From contig NW_020170441.1 in the NCBI RefSeq assembly GCF_000524195.1, forward strand, positions 167,920-231,919: a DNA stretch of 64,000 nucleotides, given 5' to 3'. Numbering within the stretch: the stretch's first letter is position 1; the number at the start of each line of letters is the position of its first letter. Under the pieces are notes generated by a model. The model searched no databases and had not been told where the DNA came from. It saw only the letters and a list, made by a program, of their open reading frames with translations. The position numbers and the translations under genes are program-made. Positions 1 through 12,700 of the stretch are shown here, one piece after another. This DNA comes from Echinococcus granulosus (Eukaryota; Platyhelminthes; Cestoda; Cyclophyllidea; Taeniidae).

Positions 1-905
1 GGAAAAGCAAGTTTTGTGATCCCACGTATGTGAAGTTTGTTTTTAAGGGAGATTTACTACAGAACTAACTAAAGTTAGTACATGTGACTTAAATTTAGCT
101 AAAAAACTCCTGAAATTTCATTCAGTGCTATTTTTATCTCAGAATGTTAACGAAATATCTCAAAAAACACTTATGCAAAGGCGTATCTGCCTGTCGCAGC
201 ATCTGGAAGTTGTGAAATTTTTACAGTCGTGCACTTAAAACTCATTCAAATTTCACCAAAGTTCCCGTTGAAGCAAGTCCAAAATCCAACATTAACCGCA
301 AACACTGTTACCATCTTAAGAGGAATCGTGCTAGTGTAGTTACAAACCACTTGAAGAAGGACTACTTTCACTATTTTTGAGCATAGAGATCAGCTATAAT
401 TGGAAACTATCGGCAAATTGGCAATTAGTATCTTGGACTTCAAATGACGGAAAATCCTTTGAACTACTGTGTTAGTTTGGAGGGCCTGAAACGTCGCTTT
501 CACCGCAACGAAATTTAGCAAAGCTGTCCTATTTCGCGGTACTTCATACCAAGTCTGTACATATGACGTGATTCTACAACATTGATAGGAATTTGGTCAA
601 AAAATTTGGAAGCTGGGAGCTTGTAATTGATAAACCTAGCTAGTGAAATATTCAAATAGTAGTGGATGATCCATGAAGGAACAGCACAAATCGTTGGCAT
701 ATTCTTAGTGCCATAGTGGCCCCCAGTCGTGAGTTCCCTACTCACCTGAATCGCTTTTTTCCTTAAAAAGTATGGTGAGGTAGAGTGAGTGAGTACAAAG
801 GTCTACTTTAGTACTTGCTTAATTGGTCGCACACATGCACAGGCTCATAACGAAGTAGAGCTTAAGACGATTAGACTTAGAAGTTAACAGACAGATTAGA
901 GTGGA
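1..905. other. Upstream flank of innexin 1; no gene recognised
   Basis: AT-rich non-coding sequence. The open frames here are short and show no family resemblance. The only signal of note is the inverted CCAAT box near 822. Confidence 0.6.
822..826 (-). promoter_or_regulatory. Inverted CCAAT box upstream of innexin 1
   Basis: ATTGG lies about 80 bp before the innexin 1 ATG, within reach of a proximal promoter. The motif is short, so chance occurrence is likely. Listed because similar boxes precede innexin 3 and CKAP5. Confidence 0.25.
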
Positions 906-3024
906 ATGACAAAGCTGGTGGACAACGCTTTGCAGATATGCGAGAAGGTGAAAACGCATCTGGGTGACCTCGAGGACTTTGGTGATCGCTTTAACTACTT
1001 TGGCTGTGGAGTGGTGTTGCTGGTGTGTGTCTTCGTGGTCTCCACGAAGCAGTACTTCTTCAACCCCATCTCCTGCTTCATCGCTACTGAGGTGGGCGGG
1101 ACCAACCTGCTGAGCTACGTGGAGAACTACTGCTGGGTCCAGGGTACCGTGCCCATCACCTACACTGGCCGGATGCCTACCAATGAGACCGAATGGCTGC
1201 AGCTCGAGGAGAGGAAGATTCGTGAGTTGCGATACCACTGAATTATCAAATGCCATATTGAGCTGAGTGTCACGGAGAAGGGCAATGAAGTGAAGTGTGC
1301 TGCATGGTGAAAATTTATTCAAGGCTAGTGAGCACTATATTGTGTCACTATCAGGCTTAAAGGGGATGTAAACAAATAAGTAGCTTCTGGGGCATTGCAG
1401 GAGCAGTTCGCATCACCATCTTTCGTGTACGTGGATTTCTGTATATGTATTCTAAAACGCAATGCTGTAACTTCCAACATTGAATATGCTTTCAAAATCA
1501 CCAATCATCACAACACAAAAGTGCGACGTTTAAAAAACTAACGAAATCACGCCATTTGATTTGCCCAATTTCTATTATCCTTTTACGTGATAAGGCAGTG
1601 TCAATTTATGAGGACTTTACTTTTGTGGGTTTGAATAAAAAAACAATGGATAAATAACTCTTCTACATTCTAGAATGCGATGACAAAATGAGTTAGTAAT
1701 AATCAACTCTAAGCTTTATTAAAAACAGTCAAGTGTGGATGTTTAGTGTCATCCTCAATTTGAAGAAAAGTTGCTTGAAAAATGACCCTCTGTGGAAGAC
1801 TTTCAGCAGCACTCTGTAGGTCAATAACTTGTGTGAGTCTACTGAATAACCGCAAGTAGAATTTTTATACAAATTTAGTGTACTACCAGTGGGTCCCATT
1901 TGTCCTGGGGCTGCAGTGTATCCTATTTTACCTGCCTCGGTTGATCTGGAAAGTGCTTTACCTTCACTCTGGAACGAATGGGAACGCACTCAGCCGAGTA
2001 GTCATACGCTCGGTGGAGGCCCTTCACGCTCCCCCAAGCCAACGTCAGGCAGCCATCAATGAGATCGCCGACATTGCTGAATACTACTTTGCAAAGGTAA
2101 GCCCTTTTGACTGCACAAAGTAGCCTATTGTAAATAGAAGCAGATGTTGGAAGCCCTATACTAAAGGACTGAATTTTAGCTAATGACCACCTAGAGATAA
2201 ATGAAGAAATCCGCATTCCATTTTAGCGCTTTGATCGAAAGATTTCGACTGATTTTGGACGATCCAAGTGCCCTCGTGGTGTAAATATAATTGCCTCATA
2301 TCTGGTGGTAAAAGTCCTCTACCTCATCAATGCGATCGGTCAATTGTTGATGATGCAGCGATTTCTTGGCTTCAGCTCCATCAGCGATTTGGCCTACGGT
2401 TTCAGTGTTCTTAGGGATATTGTGAATGGTCACGATTGGCAGGTAACACAAATCTTTCCACGCGTCGGTTTCTGCTATGTGGAGTTAAAATTCCTCGGTG
2501 TAAAGACTAACGCCGTGACCGCGCAGTGCGCTCTGCCATTGAACATGCTCAATGAGAAGATCTACCTCTTCCTGTGGTGGTGGATCATGGCCGCCGTCAG
2601 CATCACCACCTTCTACCTTTGCCTCTGGATATTCCGCTTCAGCACACACAATCGGGAGGCCAACTACATTTTTAAGTATGTGCAACTCAGCGCAGACACG
2701 TTCACGCAATACAAGGACAAAGAGGTAGAGAACTTTGCCCGTCACTATCTCCGGCACGAGGGTATCTTCCTTGTGCGGATGGTGCGTCTAAACGCTGGGG
2801 AGCAGGTCGCGGCGGCGGTGGTGAAAGCCTTCTGGGAACGCTACAGACTGGCTAACATGGATCCCCTCAGAAGGGGTTTCCCTCTCTCGAACGTCCCTAC
2901 AGCTCCTGCATCCAACATTGTTCCCCGGGACCTTTATTCTCAATTTAAAAACTTCTCTAAGGTCACTCCTCATGAGAAGGACAGTGCGGATATGGACACG
3001 ATGTCCACACAAGCCTATGTTTAG
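906..3024 (+). CDS. inx: Innexin 1 (gap-junction/hemichannel protein), complete, 3 coding exons
   Basis: Exons are 906-1221, 1879-2096 and 2227-3024 (1332 nt, 443 residues). Introns are GT-AG in phases 1 and 0. Innexins are four-pass plasma-membrane channel proteins that form invertebrate gap junctions and hemichannels. The sequence shows TM1 (about residues 31-49), a first extracellular loop with two cysteines (C57, C76) and the ENYCWVQGT block, the family signature YYQWVPFVLG (from residue 107) opening TM2, and TM3 near 203-225. The second loop has two more cysteines (C261, C279) around AQCALPLNMLNEK, followed by TM4 (about 291-315) and a cytoplasmic tail with the conserved GIFLVRM motif. 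Two cysteines per loop fit innexins, against three in connexins. An NET sequon (N93) sits in loop 1 and is absent from copies 2 and 3. The protein ends in AYV. The start is the ATG giving the usual short N-terminal cytoplasmic helix. AATAAA lies 43 nt after the stop. The family is near certain; the orthologue is not assignable by eye. Confidence 0.93.
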
Positions 3025-3066
3025 GCAAACCTTTAACTTATCTGATGTTCGTCTTCACCCATCACC

Positions 3067-3072
3067 AATAAA
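3067..3072 (+). terminator. Poly(A) signal AATAAA, innexin 1
   Basis: Canonical hexamer 43 nt after the innexin 1 stop codon. It would give a very short 3' UTR. Confidence 0.5.
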
Positions 3073-3949
3073 TTCCTCAATCAGTCTTGGTTATGCTTCA
3101 TGGACTATTGTGAGATTATGTGAAAAGCGCTAACCACATTAGGTCCATAAAACATTATCGCAACTTCAGGGCACAGGTCTCTTTGCGCTGTCATTTCACT
3201 TTGAAGGTTTTTCAGTGCAATCAATCCCAATTACAGCACTGCAACATACTGACCATTTATTTATTTTCCCACATAATTTGTACACTTTAATGCTCTGAAA
3301 AACCTTAAACTTGTTCAAGAAGTCCTTCGGTGAATGAGCGATGCATTTACATTAGGTCCCGCAGAGTTAAGATGCGGCACTTGAATTCTCCACGATAATT
3401 TGGCAATAATTACAAGGTTTTAATAGAACAGAAGAAGTAACACTAGTGTTTGGAGGACAGTAAAATGAAATTTATTTCTTATGAACAAGTCATTAACTTC
3501 ACAAGCTCCGTGTGATGTGACTTGGGGTCACCTTGAGAATGACTTCGAGTCCTCAACAATACCCTAGGCCGTGAGAACTAAGCCTTGCAGATGAAAAATT
3601 AAAGCTGCGTAATAGAATAGGAAAACGTACTCATTTTGCTTCTGCATTCTAACCTAAGATCCAGGAAAAAGAAGTGTGAATCACCTATATAGGGTTACTG
3701 TGACTAGCGTAAGAGTGAAGTTTGAAATTCCCCATGAGAACCGTTGTCTTAACTACGCCGTTGAGGAATATTCTGATGGTCCTTAATGTGCTTACCTCGT
3801 ATTTAATAGCATTAGAAGTTTACATAGGCGGCTTAACATTGAGCAGTAAATACGGAAGTTCACTCAAATGTGCCCTTTGTTACTTGTGTTTCGAGATTCG
3901 GTAAGCGACGCAGCCGATTGCATCCCAGGCTGCGTAATTTGCTTAATCC

Positions 3950-3963
3950 GGGAGGGGGGGGGG
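3950..3963 (+). repeat. Poly-G tract
   Basis: Ten G residues in a row (3954-3963), preceded by GGGA, in intergenic DNA. No function inferred. Length calls in such runs are error-prone. Confidence 0.7.
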
Positions 3964-5172
3964 ATTTTGGTGGATGGCATTATCCAACATTATTGACATT
4001 AAAATCAGAAAAAAGTACAACTAGCTCGATTTTGTGACTAAATACAAGAGTGACCTTGATTCATTCACCTCGGTAACATACAAACGGTCAACAGCAATTT
4101 CATTCGGACTATGTGACAGGTCTCATGGAGCATGTAGAAGGGGGAGGTGAAAACTTTGGCTCTGTCATTAATATCAACTAAATGACGCTGCAGTTCAGAA
4201 TGATGAAACACGGCGTCATTTCTTCCGCCATACGCCCTAGCTCTAGGCCTCCAACTCACGCTTTGGACGTCGGTTAAGAGTGACTAGTCGCCACGCCATC
4301 TAACCACTCACACACTCATCTTCCTCCCCCTGCCACCTCATAGCGCGAGAAGAGAGGAGAATAAACTTTGCATTAAGTGATGACTTCCTCCTTCAATGCC
4401 CTCCATTCAGAGACATGGAAACGAGGGTACTTTCTGTATTCACCTGTCTTTTACTACATTTTCCATCTACTTTAAAAACTTAAAAGTGACAATGGACGCT
4501 TCTCAGCATCCAACGACTGACACCGAAAACATGTTCACGTACTGGAAGCAGACTTTATTTTGGCTCTTAGTAAATTATAAGACCACTGTGTTTCAAGGAG
4601 AAGGTTTTGTGATAAGCGGCAGTCTCAAGTGGCCTTATCATTAGCGTAGAGTGTTGATTTTGGGCAGTATCTTTCTCCTCTACCCGATAAACTTTTCTTT
4701 GTGAGTAAACTTCTGCCACTGGGCCACTTTAGGTGGTGGCACTTTGCCAAATTGCTGTGTGCTCCAACGCATGACTAAATATGCTGAAAGTGTCAATCAT
4801 ATAACTGCTACTTTATTGACAGTCCCCATTCATTAACGCTAATCCCCTGAACCCTTCTGATCTTGGCACCACATTTAAGTGTGCAGAAGCATTACTGCTT
4901 CAGTAACACGAAGACATTAAGCAGGTTCCGGTGAGCTTCTATTAGCACAGCACAATCTGAGATTGATACAGTAGGTCAACCTATCGGGTCATTCTTATAG
5001 TGAGCAGAAAACTTTTCAGCCAAAAAAACTACTCTCCCACGTACCACGTTTAGTGAACAAACCAATGGAAACGTTAATTTTTAGGTAAAAATAGGCGTGT
5101 TTTATTGTGTTGAGGAAAGTGACGTGGATGGTAATCTCCTTTTCATCACATAAAATAATGAATGCAACCATC

Positions 5173-5197
5173 CGAAGTTCAGGCCGCCTGAACTTCG
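5173..5197. repeat. Perfect inverted repeat, 12-bp arms with a 1-base centre
   Basis: CGAAGTTCAGGC is followed by one C and then its exact reverse complement GCCTGAACTTCG. It is isolated in the innexin 1-innexin 2 intergenic region. It could be a dimeric protein-binding site or a small palindromic relic; no function is visible. Confidence 0.85.
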
Positions 5198-5383
5198 TTA
5201 ATATGGTCGTGAGCATTAGGCACAATTTTTTTGTGGCTTCCACTTAAACATAGTGAACAACCAACTTTGGACTATATCGCGGTACTCTAACATCAAACAG
5301 GCGGAATAGAATTAAAATAAAAAAATTTGAGGCTCTGAAAAACAAAAGGAGGCTTAGGTTTTCCTCACTTGCGAAAATGGATT

Positions 5384-5409
5384 GGGGGGGGGGGGCGGAG
5401 CTGAGGGGG
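5384..5409 (+). repeat. Poly-G tract with a second G run (possible G-quadruplex)
   Basis: A run of 12 G (5384-5395) is followed by CGG and then GGGGG at 5405-5409. The spacing would allow a four-stranded G structure. Intergenic; no further support. Confidence 0.6.
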
Positions 5410-8400
5410 TGTTAGAGCTAAAATAAGTCCCGACAAGGAAGTGGCTGGCAGAAAGTAGTTGGACGCAAAGACCACCCCCAAAATATTGTGTAAAGGGTCA
5501 ATGATGCTGATCCCTTGTGTGGGGCCGTCGAACACATGCAAGTGTGTGTGTGCCACTCGAAGGATTTGATATTGCCGAAGCTCATATGCTAATCCACCCG
5601 TCATTCAACTAGTGCGTGCCATCCACACATGGAGGGAGCGCATTAGCATACAGGACCCTGGCAGTCGAAATTTGCATTTTAAATTTAGTTCTTAGGATTC
5701 AAAAGACAAAATGTGATCCAGTTTATAACATGATGGATAAATTTAACCTGGGAGTCTGACCGACTGCCAATGATATTGTAAGACTTTAAATACGTGTGGA
5801 ATTGTAAACTAGAAATGAAATAAAATAAAAAATCAGAAGGCTAGATTGGGTTTTGTAAATCAGTAGGATGTGATAATAAGCAGCCCAAAGGTGGACGTTT
5901 TAACATAAAACAAGGTAGTTCTATTTATCCGCATGGTTGATCCTCTGGTCACAGATCACAGCTCGTGCACTTCAACAGATGCGAGTTGAGACACGACAAG
6001 ATTGCTGAGATCCATAAAAGCACTCAATATAAGAAGATCCACACCAAACATTTTAATTAGTTTCATTCCTCCCATGGTAGGTAATCACCTCCAAATTGCG
6101 CTGAAAATGTGTTCAAGTAATTGCGTAGCCGTACACGAGCTTTGGCTTTCCGAACGCCAGAAGTGAGCAATTGTAGAGTTTTGACACCCACCAGGCCGCC
6201 AGCGAACGGGTTTCGCGTCTATAACATGCAGAAATTTAAAAAAATGCGTTTGAATTCACGAAAGTGCGCAGATTTTTCAAGTTATGGTCTAGAGAGCCTC
6301 ACTTTTTCAAGAACTCAAGATAAGGGCGGTCGGATGACGGCGCAATGAATTTCACACATCACAAACTTATGGCTGAAACTTATGAATACGATGAATGAGG
6401 TGGAAGAAACACCCGACAAGTAAGTACAAATTTACCCAAAACTTGTGGTTACCAAGACACGGTCATATTTACCATTCCAACTTTTTATGCATTTAGAAGT
6501 AACTATTATGGTATACCGTCCCGATATGAAAACAAAAACAATCAGTTAAAATTCTTGTACTCATAGGCACTGATGCCACTAAATACACTAAGCTAGTACT
6601 CAATTCAAAAATTGGACTGCAACTAGTTTAAATGCTTTATTTGTCATTAGGTGATAAAATGATTTCTTCGATAAAATTGGAGTCGGTTTTGCAGTTATAG
6701 TACACCTTAACCATACAAGTAAGCCAATCTGCATTAGTTAAGTAAATAGAAATTACGGCCAATTCAAATTTTATGGGGAACAGGAGTGAAGTAGACTCCT
6801 ATCCGCGAATCGACTATGCTTTTTGGGAATGCGTTCCACCAAGGAAAAATGCAAATATAAAAATTTAACATTAGGTATTTCTCATGGCAACTTACTTCAC
6901 TTTTTTTACCAACCATCATTTTGTGCTAGGAAATGAGCCGAGGTGCATTTTCTTGCACCAGAAGAAAACTCTTTATAAGTATGCCATTTTAATAAAAGAC
7001 GAGCTTTATATTCTTCAATTTTGTTTTTGTTTTCTCCTAAAAATGAAATAGCCTCTGAGCCATGTAAACATTAGGAAACCGGCAGTTAGTCTTTTGGGAG
7101 TGAGGCTCAGAGAAACTTCTGACACAGTGGATCTGTCGTGCCCAACACTTAATTTAGTCTAATCACGCTATAAACGACCTCCACACGCACTGGCCATGCA
7201 GCCCGTGTTACTGCTCTTGAACGGCCAAAAATCTGGGTTCTATTCACCATTTGATCTCCAAAATGAGGAATTCGGGTCTTAAAAACTCTCGATGGATAAA
7301 TTTGTATACATTCAAAGGAGAAGTCCTCAATTATGCAACGTTTGGAAATATTTGACGTTAAAAGAGGATTGGGTTCCCCTACCTATAAATACTTCGTGTA
7401 AACCTAAGCAGCACGTTTTACCTTGATGCTTATTTGATTTTTTGAAATCAGTCAGCTCAACTTCCACATAACCTCGAAACTTTTGATTTCCATATAGTGT
7501 TGGGATTGAGGAACTACCAAATAGTAAGAAATGCTGAATAATCCTACAAAAACAAAGTAAGAATTTCGATCATAGTTGGCGCTTGACTCAGAGTCATTAA
7601 TAGGCTTTTTCAGTTGTTACCGACAATAATAGTAAGGGAACAGATACTAGATATGGTACAAATGGATACTTCTATGAAACCGTATTGTATGAGAAAGCTA
7701 ATGCAGTGACGACACCATGTGAAATAAATACGCTTTTTTTTCTTGAATGCTCCATTCACCTCGCATCTTTTGCCTTAAGAATCGGTGTGTATTTTGTTAC
7801 CAATGTGTCGAAAATGAATCCTGCCTCAGTAGCACAATTCGTCCCACGATGATGGACAACCTTGGATTTTTGGAAAAATTCACTAGTCGGCTTTGGTCAT
7901 CCAATGAAATTGTCTTGCACGCGCCTCGAACACTGTTTTGCGCTGCGTGACCAGTTGCGTCATCCTGTCAGCCTCTCCATTTGGCCAATCCGTGTACAAT
8001 GCGCCTCTGTTCGGACACCGATTGGCCATCTGTTAGAAAATTTGAAAAGCGTAAATGACGAAATCTAGCTTATAAGTGCTAAATTAGGGAATTCCGGTTA
8101 AATCTGCCATAAAAAAATAACCGTACAGGCATTTTGTTAAAATTACGAATTCAGAGCACAAATTTTTGCTAAAATGAATTCACAGAGATTCACCTCATCT
8201 ACATTCATTAAAAGTTCAGCAAGTGCCTAATATTTTACAAGTGTTTTAGCTGGAAAAGTGCCAGGTATGATAATTACTGTTGAGCTATTGGCTTTTGCGC
8301 AGTTTACGCCACTCTACAGTATTGAGTATACCGAACCATTAAGAAACTACGCATAGTTGGAAAAGTGGCAAAAACAACCCCTCTATACAAATTCTGTAAC

Positions 8401-8688
8401 GCACCTTGTGGCAAAAAAACTATACTAGTCGAATGAAAGGGAGAACTTTGGGGAGACGCAAATACACGTTAGCAATAACCACATACACCCCTAAAGTCTG
8501 TTCAGAAGTGCAACTACCAAGGAGGAAGAGAATCGCAAAGTCGTTTCTTAACTAAATTTTACAGCCCTACACTGAAAAAGTACTATTTCATGGCTCCGAT
8601 TGTTACAATATAAATGCATGCACCGTCGAGAGCCATTTACGGTGGAATAGTGCAGCCAGAAGCCTCTCCTGATTGACTAGACCACTGG

Positions 8689-8768
8689 CCAATCAGAGGG
8701 GCGCGCACACGCGCTTATACCTGAGCTCCACTCAGATGAGAGGGCACTTGATTTGTACACGCTGGCGG
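8689..8768 (+). promoter_or_regulatory. Candidate innexin 2 promoter (CCAATCA) and non-coding first exon
   Basis: A canonical CCAATCA is at 8689-8695. About 70 bp further, GGCG is followed by a good donor, GTAAGC, at 8769. The strong acceptor CCCTTTTTTACAG ends at 9679, 37 nt before the innexin 2 ATG. A 5' UTR exon ending at 8768 spliced over a 911-bp intron would connect them. This is inference from signals only; trans-splicing of a leader to 9680 is the main alternative. Confidence 0.35.
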
Positions 8769-8998
8769 GTAAGCATGTTGGTTTGTGCCGTTTCTTTCCA
8801 TGTCAAGAAAAGCGTTAGGCTATCTCTATCCATCTTTTTCATACCACTTTACTGTAATCTCTTAATTCGTTATTCTACCTTGGCTCGTGGTCTACGAGGT
8901 GACGTGTATCTGCATGCTGCTGCATGATCCCAATGCTGACTACTCATTCTATCTGCTTAGTGCTTGCATAATCATGAATTGTTTTTAAGACAACATTT

Positions 8999-9058
8999 TA
9001 TACAAATTTTTGTGCGACCTATGGTTGCTATACAAATTTTTGTGCGACCTATGGTTGC
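8999..9058. repeat. Perfect two-copy tandem direct repeat, 30-bp period
   Basis: The unit starting TATACAAATTTTTGTGCGAC occurs twice back to back without a mismatch. It lies in the candidate 5' UTR intron upstream of innexin 2. Perfect identity suggests a recent slippage duplication. Confidence 0.9.
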
Positions 9059-9661
9059 AGCAGTGTTCGTATTTCGAAAATAAATTCATTGTCGTCTAGT
9101 AGCCACCTGTGTGTGGTATAACGTAAAAAGTGGTGTGTATTATTTCTTCCTACCTTATTTACAATTAATTGTGATTAAGGAGTGGAAATTATTCCCAAAA
9201 ATCCCTTTAAATTCCCAATCACAGCAATGAAATAACCAGTTAAATGAGTGTTTTGTATCTGTTTATGTCTGCAATTGTACGTGGGATTTGAGTTGTCCCA
9301 GCATCTGCATTTAATGGCCGCGCACATTATGACCTTTTGCCAACTTTTCTTTTTTTTCGTTGCATACGCGCCTTCAATGTTTGTTCAGCTGAACTCTGCT
9401 CACCCGAAGGTCGGCGGCCTAGTGGTCGTCGCGAGTGGGCGTAACGCTCGGCATGTAGGCTTTACCACCTATTGATTATTGATTTTCGCAGTGCATTCTG
9501 TGGTCGATTCTAATGCAGCTTGCACCAAATGTGATTAATAAATCGATAATGAGGTAACGCACCCAAATACTGAAAACGAATGCCAAATAAGGCGCTTTTT
9601 CTCTCGTTTTGCATTTGTTTCACCACGACAATTGCCTAAAATCCTTTAGTTACCCCTGAAA

Positions 9662-9679
9662 GTTCTCCCTTTTTTACAG
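9662..9679 (+). promoter_or_regulatory. 3' splice acceptor in the innexin 2 5' UTR
   Basis: A pyrimidine tract (TTCTCCCTTTTTTACAG) ends at 9679, between the upstream non-coding DNA and the ATG at 9717. It implies either a cis-spliced 5' UTR or a spliced-leader acceptor, both known in flatworm genes. Confidence 0.45.
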
Positions 9680-9716
9680 TAATCTAACAGTAGAACCTGA
9701 AAGTCCTCTCGGCGAC

Positions 9717-12700
9717 ATGATAGAATCGACATTCTTAGACTATCTCACCAAGTTTAAGGTGACGACCTATGCCGGAGTCGAGGATTTCGCAGACAAGTTC
9801 AACTTCATTTTCACGGTGATAGTTCTCTCCCTGTGCACCGTCATCATCACTGCGAAAAGCTACCTCCTGAAACCCATAGCCTGCTATATCTCCACCGAAG
9901 TTGGCGGAACCAACCTGCTCAACTATGTTGAAAACTACTGCTGGGTACAGGGAACAATCCCTATCTCCTATGCCAGCAAAATGCCCCAAAATGATGCCGA
10001 ATGGGCGGAATTGGAGAATGTAAAAATACGTAGGTCTCACTATGTGCTTATCCAGTAATGCTTCGTGTTACCTAAAGAAGAAATAAGTCGCTCACTTTAT
10101 CAGTTTTTCAATTAACTAACCTGGGATTATTTTTTTGATATAACATTTTGATGTATGGATGTTAAGTGCATATGGGCCCCATGGCTTCGGCTATTGTAAA
10201 AAGACGGGCATTTGATTGACATAAGATAGGAAAATCTAGAAAAACCAATGGATAAGCTCTTCATCAACAGCCGTAAAAGGACAAAATCATCTATTCCAAT
10301 GTGCAAGCCCGGTAACATTTGGAGGTAAAGGTTATTTCAAGGCTTGGTGTGATACCAACTGATAAATTTTGGGTAGGTAATGTGGAAATATTTGCAATTA
10401 TTTTTTCTCATTTATAAAGAACTAATTTAATGCAGGCGAAGATAAGGGAATTTGTTTTGAAAGCTCTTTACACTATCAACAAAATCAGTTGCGTTCTCAT
10501 CATTGACAAAGTTAAGAGGATAAAGAAAGTTTTATTGATGAAATTGCATTGAATTTCCTGCACCTTCTGAAGAACCAGTATTAACCATGTCCTATACTTG
10601 CGAGTCCTGTTTTGGTAAATCATTTCTTATGCAAATCTTGGCTTCAATTTTCATCCCACGCTAAGCAATGCAAATATGATGTGGTCATTTGCTCCGCTTT
10701 CTTGAGTACGTGACTAAAAGTAATTTAATGAAAAGGTCCCCAGCAGTTACCCACACAAAGCAAACACTCGTCTGTTTCATAAGTTAAAATAAATAAAAGC
10801 ACTTAAAAACAAAAATACTTGAAAGTCCTTCAATACTTGTACCTTGAAATCTCATAAGGATTCGAACATCACCGTCGACACTATTTTTACTATTGGGTTC
10901 AAAATATCACGCATAAGTTGTGGAAGCTTGATATCTCCAATGAACTCCTTAAGATTAAATAGTTGTACTTGAAATTATGCTGGATAAAGTCTTATCATTT
11001 TCGTGTTAAATGCTTTGTCAACTTTGAGTACGGAAGTGGGTTCTCTTGAATAACCCCGAGAGTAATTGACCGGCATGAGTATATGCTTTAAGTAGATTCA
11101 CTTTCTTAAGTGAATTACAAAATATTCCAGCTGCCATAGGCGCAAAAGTAAAATATTGAGTCTCGACTCCATCTGTACCATCGGTAGTAAGAAAAAGAGG
11201 TTACTATATCAAATAGGTTGACCGCGATTTATGAGGCCGAGTGATTATAATTGAGGTTGCCTTAAGGTCACGCATTTAATATGGCTTTCAATCAAAGAAA
11301 AGTATGTCATTTCATTTGTTGCTCTGTAAGCATTATCCATATGGAAAAGGAGGGGAAGAACTACGTTTTTTACACGCCAGCCACACCGTTCAAACGGACA
11401 ACTTGGTATGATTGTAAATAATCCCAAGACAACAAGTCTCACCGAACGCTTAATTCTACAGTTTACTACCAATGGGTTCCGTTTGTGTTGGGTCTCCAGT
11501 GCTGCCTCTTCTACACCCCGCGTCTTATCTGGCAGGCGATCTGCTACAATCGCACCGGGACTGATTTGGAGAACCTTGTCAATCAGGCTATGACGGCCAT
11601 GCATAGCGACGAAAAGAGTCGCCAGAGCACCGTGGACAACATTGCAGAGGGCATCGAACACCTCCTCTTCCAAGTTGGCTTCCTTTTTACTTGCCTACCC
11701 TATCTCATTCTTGCGCCGGAAATTGCACAGTGAAAAGGGTATTAGGGCTCCACTGCCATCCTATCTATGTTCCTTTGAAATTTAAAGGTTATTACAGGTG
11801 GTGCGCTTAGTCAACGAAGCCAACAGAACAACAGGGACTAAAAGTTCCGTATCATTGCTTTGTGTGTGATAGCAACTACGACCTTTGGTCGCGTCCAGAA
11901 ATGGCCCAAGTCGATACGGACATTTTTACTTTTGCATTAGATATAGGTACGAGGATCAAACTCTTTTCGGTTTCACAGGAAAGAATAGGTATCATTTCAA
12001 AACCACCTCGCATTCATTTCATAAATCGTATAATTGATTAGAAAATGTGATATTATCTCCAACATTGGCACATTTACCTGCAAAGGAAAGCTTACTACTT
12101 CTACTCATTCATCAGCCTTATCCTGCTACAGGGTCAGAAAAGAGCTATGCTGGATCGTGAAGCATCGAGGGGTAGTGGTCGAAGTGGCACGGACTCAGAA
12201 GGCGAGAAAATGTTGGACTACTCAAGCGAAAAGCATCACAGACGCAACCTTGCTGTCCAAAGCGCACGTCTTCGCATTTTGTCAAAGCGTCGTGGCAATT
12301 ACATTGTACTGACATACTTGCTCATCAAAGTGCTTTACCTCGCCAACGCCGTAGGCCAGATGTTTTTGATGCAACACTTTCTGGGTTTTAACTCAACCTC
12401 GAGTCCACTCTTTGGAATTAGTGTACTCAAAAACATTATCAATGGTCACGACTGGCAAATGACACAGATATTCCCCCGTGTTGGCTTTTGCTATGCCGAG
12501 ATGAAGATTCTTGGTGTTCGCGTGAACGGTGTGACCGCACAGTGTGCCCTGCCTGTAAATATGCTCAATGAAAAGCTCTATATCTTTCTTTGGTGGTGGA
12601 TCCTGGCAGCGGCTATTATCACTGCTATCTATTTACTCCTCTGGATCGTTCGAATCTGCGCAAGATCACGTGAAGTAGACTACATTATTAAGTATATCAG

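Larger units (their letters stand above)
3025..9716. other. Intergenic region innexin 1-innexin 2
   Basis: About 6.7 kb of non-coding DNA after the innexin 1 poly(A) signal. It holds two poly-G runs, a perfect palindrome at 5173, a 30-bp tandem duplication at 8999, and the candidate innexin 2 5' UTR region from about 8.69 kb. Open frames of 60-113 codons show no recognisable domain. No tRNA-like or transposase-like sequence was identified. Confidence 0.6.

Noticed and set aside
819..1322. 167-codon minus-strand open frame
   Set aside because: Longest antisense frame, but it simply opposes innexin 1 exon 1, which is a certain exon.
2440..2450. CAG followed by GTAACA in innexin 1 exon 3 as a splice donor
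   Set aside because: The following codons encode the conserved TQIFPRVGFC of loop 2, so the sequence is coding here.
11245..11673. 142-codon minus-strand open frame
   Set aside because: It is the reverse shadow of innexin 2 exon 2; no family resemblance and no splice or promoter context.
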